Assembly (NCBI GenBank): GCA_028015205.1
Contig: CM051517.1
Span: 46,511,135 to 46,575,134 of the forward strand
DNA from: Mytilisepta virgata
Lineage: Eukaryota; Mollusca; Bivalvia; Mytilida; Mytilidae
Direction: 5' to 3'
Length of the DNA: 64,000 nt
Both the position numbers and the translations under genes were made by a program. Every line of letters begins with the position of its first letter. Position 1 is the stretch's first letter. The notes beneath the pieces were generated by a model. That model was not told the DNA's origin. It saw only the letters and a program-made list of their open reading frames with translations, and did not search any database. Positions 58,201 to 64,000 of the stretch are shown here, piece after piece.

Positions 58201-58431
58201 AAACAATTACTGAAGTTACAAGCTGTTATGTTGGGAATATTAGATTATATGGAAAATAACCGTGTCAAAATTAAAGACAAATTTCTGCTTTCTCATCCTC
58301 ATGCTAGGAAGTTACACAGAGGGACATCTCTTTATGACAACAAATTCAACCAGAAACTGAAGTCTGTTTTAAGAAAAATGAAGAAAATTGATAACACCAT
58401 AGCCAAAGAAAACCAGAAGATTGGTTATTGA
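43142..58431 (+). CDS. Secreted lysine-rich repeat protein, two exons, 425 aa
   Basis: Exon 1 (43142-43239) encodes a signal peptide, MANTLIPVIIFTVFFGLISG, then SARQLFDDKVSY, and ends with GA at GA|GTAAGC. Exon 2 (57252-58431) begins with the G that completes Glu and runs to TGA; 1278 nt in all. Mature parts: a basic/acidic N-terminal piece with IHRRQRD (a furin-type RxxR site), a coiled-coil-like stretch ~60-105, a Lys/Ser-rich block ~110-215 in which about a third of residues are Lys, four 13-residue repeats (NTNVxTKPNKSAE) ~264-311, and a more ordered C terminus ~333-425 (MERLYGLDSPLYKQLLKLQA and LRKMKKIDNTIAKENQKIGY). Not matched to any family I know. Extracellular matrix, shell-matrix or byssus-type roles are possible guesses only. 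Additional exons in the 14-kb intron cannot be excluded. Confidence 0.75.
45392..46234. mobile_element. Non-autonomous Tc1/mariner-type (Tigger-like) element
   Basis: CAGTCAACTCTCGTTATGTC at 45392 is mirrored by GAGATAACGAGAGTCAATTG ending at 46234, with a TA dinucleotide on each side as expected for the target duplication of this superfamily. The 0.8-kb interior has no transposase ORF. AACTCTCGTTAT-type ends are typical of Tigger/pogo elements. Confidence 0.75.
46235..48350. other. Intronic DNA, nothing recognised
   Basis: A/T-rich. A short internal repeat AGTGGCCC(AAA)AGTGGCCC(G)TGGCA lies near 46577-46640 and TTTTAACTC(A/G)GGTAGT is repeated near 47442-47478. No exon candidate is convincing. 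Confidence 0.45.
48352..48826. mobile_element. Fold-back element with ~21-bp satellite core
   Basis: 48356-48401 (with TGTATGGCATGCCGTTTTTA and TATTTATTCAA) is mirrored by 48779-48824 (TTGAATAAATATAACAACGG, GTGCCATACA). The ~370-bp core is an array of TAAGATATCTCTATTAGTTT units, each containing the palindrome-like AAGATATCTT/AGATATCT, so core units also pair with each other. Confidence 0.8.
49377..49513. mobile_element. Small inverted-repeat MITE next to the SINE
   Basis: CTAAGAGGGTGACGGTGTAT, then TGTAACCCCTCTGA, at 49377-49412 is mirrored by TCAGAGGGGTTACTATATAC and CTCTCTTAG at 49479-49513. Its end abuts the SINE tail. Confidence 0.7.
49927..49943 (+). promoter_or_regulatory. Candidate retrotransposon primer-binding site
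   Basis: TGGCGCAGTGACCAGGA, two bases after the CA end of the left LTR, the expected place for a tRNA primer-binding site. Confidence 0.6.
50013..50335 (+). pseudogene. LTR-retrotransposon gag remnant
   Basis: The ATG at 50013 opens MNTFEQKPCTFDGVSVNVQD, then the frame is lost near 50090-50100. The next frame reads WNLSEIACQLVISLRGEAQT and LLTPTQLQNY, and after another break QDESVFDFGHQYL. The order of motifs (FDG, W..N...A..L...L.G.A...L, LTP, ES..FG) is that of gypsy-type gag. No zinc knuckle or pol follows. Confidence 0.65.
51442..52120 (+). repeat. 3' LTR
   Basis: 679 bp from TGTAATGG to TTTTACA. Only its last 196 bp have a counterpart at 49725-49924. AATAAA occurs in both copies (51995 region and its left equivalent). 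Confidence 0.75.
52240..52279 (+). repeat. 5' end of a CTAGAGGCTC-type element
   Basis: CTAGAGGCTCAGCTGAGCCT, GTATCGCTCACTTGG matches the opening of the element at 10643. Related inner sequence (GTTTCAGAGGAGGAGATTTT) reappears at about 53597, so the 52280-53319 fold-back may have inserted just inside this end. Confidence 0.55.
52280..53319. mobile_element. Fold-back element built from CCATTTCGTACC units
   Basis: The left arm (52280-52596) has about nine CATTTCGTACC units, mostly 30-36 bp apart with CTCATGGAA and TTTACATGTATACC between them. The right arm (53030-53319) carries about twelve units of the reverse complement GGTACGAAATGG. The outermost AGTCATTTCGTAC / GTACGAAATGACT form a perfect inverted pair. 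About 430 bp of unrelated A/T-rich sequence separate the arms. The ORFs here are translations of the repeats. Confidence 0.8.
53350..53415 (-). repeat. Fragment of a second SINE type
   Basis: TGATTATTGTTTTACGCCGA, GCTGGCGATATTTCAGCC and ATCACGGCGAGG resemble the 3' body of molluscan SINEs with the consensus TTTTACGCCG...ATATTTCAGC. Short and not complete. Confidence 0.4.
54099..54272 (+). CDS. Orphan terminal-exon candidate
   Basis: Acceptor GTATATTTTCAG, then 57 codons in phase 0 and TAA: TRKVYYLKLRENKIFTRMAI, RRIAITRILNRQAEQLQLET to ALGCF. A basic, helix-forming C terminus; candidate poly(A) signal AATAAA at 54445-54450. Phase 0 does not fit the phase-2 exon at 43239, so it would belong to another transcript. 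No family recognised. Confidence 0.35.
   Translation, partial: TRKVYYLKLRENKIFTRMAIRRIAITRILNRQAEQLQLETRLSPFEVRKTSRALGCF
54469..54537 (+). CDS. Orphan first-exon candidate
   Basis: ATG at about 54469 opens MDPESVMHISFGSQKLDEEE, MSGDQLI, with a GTATGT donor close after it. Acidic and low in complexity. It could begin a nested gene ending in the 55448 exon, but the donor phase (1) does not fit that exon directly. Its borders are approximate. Confidence 0.25.
54900..55400. repeat. Degenerate GAGCA-AT-rich repeats
   Basis: Loose repetition of TTTTGAGCAAACGTGAGCCT-like, TTAGAGCAATAATG and TTAGAGTAATATTGAGCCTT phrases about 60-110 bp apart. No fixed period. Confidence 0.4.
55448..55642 (+). CDS. 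Orphan terminal-exon candidate, acidic
   Basis: After TTTACTTATAG an open frame of 64 codons reaches TAA: LETSPPETTHICQVICYEEE, EDKFILNCLLEECVIDIKTS, ending ILDNEDASIP. An in-frame stop lies exactly in the acceptor, so the frame is usable only after splicing in phase 0. The residue mix looks coding compared with neighbouring A/T-rich DNA. Four Cys. No family recognised. Confidence 0.4.
   Translation, partial: LETSPPETTHICQVICYEEEEDKFILNCLLEECVIDIKTSGIQMWNNEDATPEMILDNEDASIP
56578..56678. mobile_element. 101-bp palindromic MITE
   Basis: TTAGGTCAATGTCAGAAAAA onward at 56578-56613 is mirrored by 56642-56678 ending TTACTGACATTGACCTAA. Just upstream, ACATTGTTGC(C/T)AAG...GGTGCAGCTATAT is repeated three times (56490-56570). 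Confidence 0.75.
57252..58431 (+). CDS. Lysine-rich protein exon 2
   Basis: Acceptor TTTTTTACAG|G. The single G completes the Glu codon of exon 1, then PREISEDFDRIHRRQRDTSV. It contains the Lys/Ser block, the repeat region and the C-terminal domain, stop TGA at 58429-58431. The long open frame on the opposite strand (57285-57719) is a by-product of the AAA/AAG-rich sequence. Confidence 0.85.
57949..58090 (+). repeat. 39-bp coding tandem repeat
   Basis: Four copies, the first and last partly diverged, of AATACAAATGTTGCTACCAA + GCCTAACAAGAGTGCTGAA, giving NTNVATKPNKSAE. The middle copies differ by a few bases, suggesting recent expansion. Confidence 0.85.
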
Positions 58432-58527
58432 TTAAAAATGTTTTATTAGATTTAGAAATATTGTTAGTTGGTTAAAATATCTGGAACTTTTTATCTGTTT
58501 GCAGTATAATCCTTCTCCAGTAAGAAA

Positions 58528-58533
58528 AATAAA
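58528..58533 (+). terminator. Candidate poly(A) signal of the lysine-rich gene
   Basis: AATAAA about 97 bases after the stop codon, the first such hexamer downstream. Confidence 0.5.
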
Positions 58534-58599
58534 CCCTTGCATATGTACAGAATATCAATCTACAACAAACTCCCGATAATCTATACTTACCATTATAGG

Positions 58600-60600
58600 A
58601 AATCCAACAGTCCACCAAAGGATTTGTAATATTTTATTTGTTAGAGAAGTATGATGTCCTAATATTAGAACAAGTTTGCAGATTTGCTCAGAAAGAAAAT
58701 CCCAACCCAGACAGCGGTGTAGCTGTCAATGTATTTGTTCCTCCTTAGAAATGATATTCGAGAGTCTATCTTCAAGTTAGAACTAAGGTTATTAGGGAAT
58801 TTTTATTCATTGACACTGTGTACAAAGTATTTATTGCTTTCTATGTGCCGTTTAACATCTTCCCAATTATTCGAAGATATACCTAAACCATAATTTACTA
58901 ATCGTCAAAACAACATTTTGGAATACTTTACTTGATGTTAGAACATCCATATATTTGGCGGGAAGGACGCTCCTGATTATGTCCCTTCGTTCAAGTCAGC
59001 AACGGAAATCAGGTACATTTTTGTACTTCATTTTTGCTTTGTTCATTAAGTTTACAAAGAACAATCGTTCTGTAGTATTCAGTAGTACCTTCAACTTTTT
59101 GACTGCAAAACCTAAAATTTGTTGTGGGTAAAATTTAATGCAAAACAAGAAAAACGTATTTTTTTTGCATGAATGGATATACATTGTGTACTTACAATAG
59201 TGTTGCATGTATTATATATAAACAACAAATGATTTTAGAGTTCTCCGGCGACCATGCTTATATCACTACACCACCAAAGCAGTCTAATCTACATAGTCCT
59301 TGATTCAGTGAATAAACGTGGAATTCAAGAAAAACGCGTTCACCAAATATGGAAGAAAATAGCCATTTTTCTTCTTTGGCTTATGGGCAAAATCATTATG
59401 AAAGTTTGCCTCACCTTCAGGCCCCAGCTAGCTAACAGAAATTATTATAAATATATATAGATATCCTATAATGAGAAAATACTGGTGAGACGAGCTCATT
59501 TAGGTCAGCTATATATATTTCACAATTGCGATTGGCTAAATTAAGGTCAGCCTCGAGCTCGGTATCACGCTGCAATACACTTAAATGCCCTCCAGCTTAG
59601 CGAAAGCATGTTTGACACAATAATATGACAAAACTGTTTGCGATGAATAAGAAATGGAACGGTCATTTTCATTGGTCGATTTAACCATTCGATCTAAAAT
59701 AATGGCCTGATAAAGCCGCTCTGTCTTTTTTCCGATTTTGAAAATTGGTCCCAATTTAAAACTATTACAGTACATAGAGTCGTGATAATTCAGCATTCCC
59801 CCGCATATTCAGGACGAGATATTTTCATGTGACCCGAATTATGAACTTATATTGGCATGCTTTGTGGACTTTACATGTACATACAAAAAATCAGTTTGCA
59901 GATATACATGCAAAAGGTTATTCATATCTGTTTTACGATCCTTCTGTTCTTAAAGGTTTCATATTTGATTTTAGGACATTTGGCTAGAAAATGCAGTACA
60001 GAAACGACAATCGTACGCACCAAATTTGATATCTTTTAAATTCTTGTTTTCACCATAAATTTAATTGTCAAGGGTTCAGTTCTGAACAAACTTGAGATAT
60101 CTACAGTACAACTACCGTAATCTACTGGCCGGTGACAGGTACACACAAGTTCGAGACATTCACGCTAATAAGAATTTATCAATATTAATGTCGTTTTCGA
60201 AATACTGAGGCAAGAAGTGAACCACAATATGGTACATCAAGTATCTATAAGTATGTAACATTATAATAACCCACAAGTACGTACATTAATAGTCATTAAG
60301 ATACTTCACTTTAAAATATGTTGTAAATATAATATTGTGTTTATTATATTAGTACATGCCACAGTCGTTATAAAGGTTTGCCAGGCTTATGACTATATGT
60401 ACTTTTTCGGTAAAGCAAATCACTGTCGGGTAAAAAAATAATGATAAATAGGATCAGTTTACAACTTCAAGCCTTGAAATGTGTTTCATTTGTAAATTGC
60501 TTACAAAAAGTCCTTATATGAGTAGTTCTTTCATGAGTTGATTTAACCGTGTTAGATTCGAAAGTTAGAACCTTTATTGAAAGTTAAAGCCTATTCAGAG
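58600..60600. other. Intergenic DNA, nothing recognised
   Basis: A/T-rich with short ORFs on both strands (59254-60039) that lack family features. No repeat structure stands out. Confidence 0.45.
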
Positions 60601-60639
60601 ACAACGGTGTATATAAATAGAATTAATGAAACAATACTA

Positions 60640-61050
60640 CGCGGCCTCCCAAGAAACCTTATAGCTCAACTGGAACCTGAAAGCAATATGGCCTCCAGAC
60701 TGAATTTGAAAAAAAAAATTAGAAATATACCTTGACCTGTGTTATACATGTAATTGGTCCATATTTTTTATCATGTGAAGGAGATGACTTTTGAAAATTT
60801 TAATAGTTGTTTAAGGTCCACAATTTTAGAAGCGACCACCCAAGAACAATTCCATAAATGGCTCTATTTTTTACTAGTTTTTCAAGTTTTTTTACAGCAG
60901 CAGTATACCTGACGCAATTTTAAAAAATGAGCTGGTTGGTCTCAATGTTCCCAGTGGTTTTGTAGAAGAAAATTAAAATGAAAAGTTAATGATCGGTGAC
61001 AACAGACATTAAAAGATAGCAATAGCTCTTTTGATCCAGGTGAGCTAAAA
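60640..61050 (+). mobile_element. Decayed remnant of the AGGTGAGCTAAAA element class
   Basis: It ends GATAGCAATAGCTCTTTTGA, TCCAGGTGAGCTAAAA, like the elements at 10643 and 12500, preceded by GTTTTGTAGAAGAAAATTAA and AGTTAATGATCGGTGAC. Only one to two diverged units remain. Confidence 0.5.
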
Positions 61051-61310
61051 GTGAATCATAGCTAGGGAGACACTGTTTAAATGCATCCAAGACTGGTGCT
61101 CAAATCAGTTGGCCTATTTTAAAATCGCATCTATACTCATACTCATTTTTATTAAGGGTTTGCATGTCGTACTTGATTACTCATCTATTACATGTATACG
61201 CTGTCTGCTATTCTTTTCCTTGCACATTCACCGAGCTTGTACTCGTGTTATACTCTATTTTGTGTGTTGTCTAAATTACGATCCCTTGATTTGTGATAAA
61301 CAGAGTTAAC

Positions 61311-61781
61311 GCCCGTTTACACGATCAAAGTTTTCCATAACTTTGTCAACGTTTTTTGATAGTGTAAACCTGCACCAAAAAACTTTTTGACAATGTTTTT
61401 GACGAACTTTGACGGACTTTGATGGAATAGAATCCCATCCTATTTTTTTTTCGAAGACTTTGACGGATTTGATGGAAATCGACCAATCAGAATCGATTTT
61501 CGGAATGTAAATAATAAGTACATGGAAGATAAAGAATGGCGGTAAATAAGGCTGCTGGCACCAATAAATGAACAAACGAATTTACTAGGGATATGATAGA
61601 ATTGGTGGAAGAGATGGATCTCATTTGGAATGCGAGTTTTAGCACCTTGTTCTCTTCTTCTGTAGCCAAGCCCTCAACCATATTCTTTTCGGGCTTGCAC
61701 ATTTCTCAGTAGCCGTATTCTTATGAGTAACAACGTTAAGATACAATTTAAAGATGGAAAATTTTGATCGTGTAAACGGGC
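61311..61781. mobile_element. ~470-bp TIR element (MITE)
   Basis: GCCCGTTTACACGATCAAAG, TTTTCCAT at 61311-61338 is mirrored at 61754-61781 (ATGGAAAATTTTGATCGTGT, AAACGGGC) with one mismatch over 28 bases. The left half contains several TTTGACG(A/G)ACTTTGA phrases. No transposase ORF. Confidence 0.75.
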
Positions 61782-61789
61782 CTTTATTC

Positions 61790-63480
61790 ATAATACAGGA
61801 AAACACGTATTACGTCTGAATTGGCCTTAATTAATAGAAAACGAAGAAAAATTCATGCACAAAAACATGATATCTGATGATATTTCCATAAAAAGTACAA
61901 AAAATATATCACTATTAATATCTGTGACAGTGTCGTTTTTAGCATTCAACGGGTACAAAAAGACCTCAGTTCGCAGGTTGGATTCTATATATATATATCC
62001 TAAGAATACGGTCCGTTGATTGTGAGGAACTGGCGATGTCAGAAATGCGGCTAAAGGAGATACAAGTTAAACGTTAATGAGATAACCTCCTGAAACAACT
62101 GAAACAAAATATTTCCGTACTATAGCAATTTGTTGAATAACCTAATGTGGACGAGGTAAAGCTCGCTTTTCTCATGCCCCTTTCAAAACTCCCACTTCGT
62201 AAAATGCCCCCTTCTTCATATATAGGTCAACAAATAATTCGTGAGGGGGGCTGTGATTTTATCAGAAAAAAAAATTAACACCAAATTCTTGTGAAAAATG
62301 TCTTTCGCTTAGCCGTTATTTTTTAGACGGTATTGCATCACTTTAGTATTTTTATATAGATACATATGTAGTCAATTTAATTTAGTTTTTCATTATACCA
62401 TGAAATAAAATCATTTAACATAAAACCCCATGCATGCACCCCTCCCACTTTTTCAACAAAAAATAGCACTAGTCAGATTTATCTGTTTATAAAGAGTTGA
62501 AAATGATTCCATATTACATAACATTTTTGGACGTATTATAAGAACAAAGAGAAATCAGTTTTTAAGAAAACGAGACATTCAAATACCTGTAATCGACAAA
62601 ACTGAAATCACAAGACCACTATATCATCATATCATACATAGATTTTCAAAGTTTAGGGATGAGGCAAAAACAAAATATATGTCTGTTTAAGGTTACTCTG
62701 TGACAACAAATAGGGTAGGTAGGTAGGCAAAATTATTTTATTTTGAAATATTAATTTACATAGACCCCTATTCGAGAAAAAATGGTCAGTGGATCTTTCA
62801 TTAGGGAAATAATTATATCCGCGACATTTTTGTCCTAAAATGGGAATAAAATAGGTTAGGGTAGGCACAAAAAATAGGGTAGGTAGGGTAATCTTAAACA
62901 CACATATATTTTTATTGGCCTGACAAAGAAGAATAACGACCAAAACATGCGAAAATTGAATGAAAAATTCTATTCAGAAATCAGGCAACTTAGGACAAAT
63001 TGTCAAAGAAAGTTTTCCGTTATAGTAAAACATGTCCTTGACAAGAACTTGAGGGCATCTTTGACATATAGCATATATAAATACAATCGCCTCTTTTTGT
63101 AGACTAATACAGGATCATTACACTTTAATTTTGCAATAAAATGATAAAAAGAAATTAAAGTATGAAAATTATTCTTAGAAATTGGATATAACTTTTTCCC
63201 TTAAGTTTTTTTTTTTAAATTTATTCCTTAACCTTATTAGACCTTTAATAGGAAAAGAATTAAAATTTTAGTTACACAATTTAGGGAAAAAGTTTGGAAA
63301 AATAGCTTTCTTGTAGGAGAAAAAATATTGTTTGTTTTGCAGGAGCAGTGACACTGCTTTTGCGAAATAAACAAACATGTTATGCTAATAGGTCAAAAGG
63401 TCAATAATATTTATCCTTAATTCAGAAATTCTATATTCTATTTTATTCTAAAGAAATATATTAACTTCTAACATATGAAA
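61790..63480. other. Intergenic DNA, nothing recognised
   Basis: A/T-rich. AGGGTAGGTAGG(TAGG) occurs twice (about 62711-62727 and 62875-62890), a small direct repeat. No coding evidence. Confidence 0.45.
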
Positions 63481-63484
63481 ATAA

Positions 63485-63492
63485 TATATAAA
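63485..63492 (+). promoter_or_regulatory. Possible TATA box of the last gene
   Basis: TATATAAA about 170 bases upstream of the ATG at 63659. In such A/T-rich DNA a chance match is quite possible. Confidence 0.25.
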
Positions 63493-63658
63493 ACGTAAAA
63501 AATTGAACTTTTTGCCAGTATGTTATCACTAAAAATAACAATTTTTAAAGCACTACTTTGTTTTGGAGTTAATGTTGATTTGTACACAGTAATCAGGCTA
63601 AGCATTATTTTAACAGAAAATCGCGCAACAATTTTCATTCGAGAAGAAAGCGCTAAAC

Positions 63659-63729
63659 ATGAAAGGTGTTCTAGAGTTAAGCACGCTGTTGTGTGTTCTA
63701 TGGACTGTATGTGTGTCAGCGGCCCCAAC
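63659..63729 (+). CDS. Signal-peptide exon of a secreted protein (partial gene)
   Basis: The ATG opens MKGVLELSTLLCVLWTVCVS, AAP, a textbook signal peptide with an AXA-like end, followed by a consensus donor GTAAGT in phase 2. The rest of the gene lies beyond the window. The gene architecture (short signal exon, phase-2 donor) equals that of the lysine-rich gene upstream, but the peptides are not similar in sequence. Confidence 0.6.
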
Positions 63730-64000
63730 GTAAGTACTCTTATCATTAGTTTAATTTCAGTTATTTATTATACTTTTTCTCAATGCATCTCAAAATCAAA
63801 ACTGGGTTAGATGTGATTAATGACAAAAATAATATATTGTTAGCTGAGAATTACTGTTAAAGTTTTATTTCTGGGAATTGGTTTTCAGGAATATTTAAAG
63901 GCCTTATAAATGGTATAGTTTGCTAGCTTTTCATTCAAAATGTCCACATATTCATGCATATTTTTGTATATACGGAATCAATGAATACAAAAACATAATA

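Noticed and set aside
57285..58206. Reverse-strand ORFs of 136 and 144 codons opposite the lysine-rich exon
   Set aside because: Antisense of AAA/AAG-rich sequence gives Phe/Leu/Ser-rich open frames automatically; the + strand frame has splice and domain support.

Overview
The window is eukaryotic nuclear DNA, almost certainly from a bivalve mollusc (a mytilid would fit; this is inference). It is AT-rich, and its genes are split by GT/AG introns of 0.1 to 14 kb. The intergenic and intronic DNA is full of fold-back/MITE elements, tRNA-derived SINE pieces and elements with central tandem repeats, TIR-like ends and a GACG/GTCC microsatellite of the bivalve 'pearl'/Helitron-associated kind. I see no bacterial-style operon, rRNA gene, functional tRNA gene or CRISPR array.

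All convincing genes lie on the + strand. (1) 192-5633: five exons of copy A, a KY/hillarin-type transglutaminase-like gene whose 5' end lies outside the window and whose last exon I could not identify. (2) 8494-9498: a single-exon class A GPCR, probably a peptide receptor. (3) 26287-38313: copy B, a paralogue of copy A that assembles into eight phase-compatible exons (809 aa) with an MGxC acylation-type N terminus. Three downstream exons have identical lengths in A and B (169, 278 and 171 nt), so this is a tandem duplication. All three transglutaminase catalytic positions appear replaced in both copies. (4) 43142-58431: a two-exon gene for a secreted, very lysine-rich protein of 425 aa with a 39-bp coding repeat and a 14-kb intron. 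(5) 63659-63729: a signal-peptide exon of another secreted protein that runs off the right end. Three further exon candidates (54099-54272, 54469-54537, 55448-55642) sit inside the 14-kb intron of gene 4.

Region by region: 0.8-2 kb holds a 174-bp tandem-repeat element in a copy A intron; 4.2-4.8 kb two fold-back MITEs; 7.7-7.9 kb a perfect 26-bp inverted-repeat MITE; 10.6-13.5 kb two elements with ~160-bp tandem repeats; 14.2 kb a palindrome cluster; 16.6-18 kb an inverted-repeat element; 19.7 kb a long hairpin; 22.1 kb a 172-bp duplication; 25-26 kb another tandem-repeat element. Copy B introns carry a small TIR element, paired hairpins and a SINE. 39.7-41.6 kb is a giant palindrome made of ~60-bp repeats. 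45.4-46.2 kb is a Tigger-like element. 48.4-48.8 kb is a fold-back with a 21-bp satellite. 49.4-52.2 kb is a truncated gag-bearing LTR retrotransposon nested in a SINE. 52.3-53.3 kb is a fold-back built from CCATTTCGTACC units. 56.6 and 61.3-61.8 kb are MITEs.

Nothing in the sequence ties the genes into one pathway. The KY-like pair would be cytoplasmic or membrane-associated scaffold-type pseudoenzymes. The lysine-rich protein and the last signal-peptide gene would be secreted.
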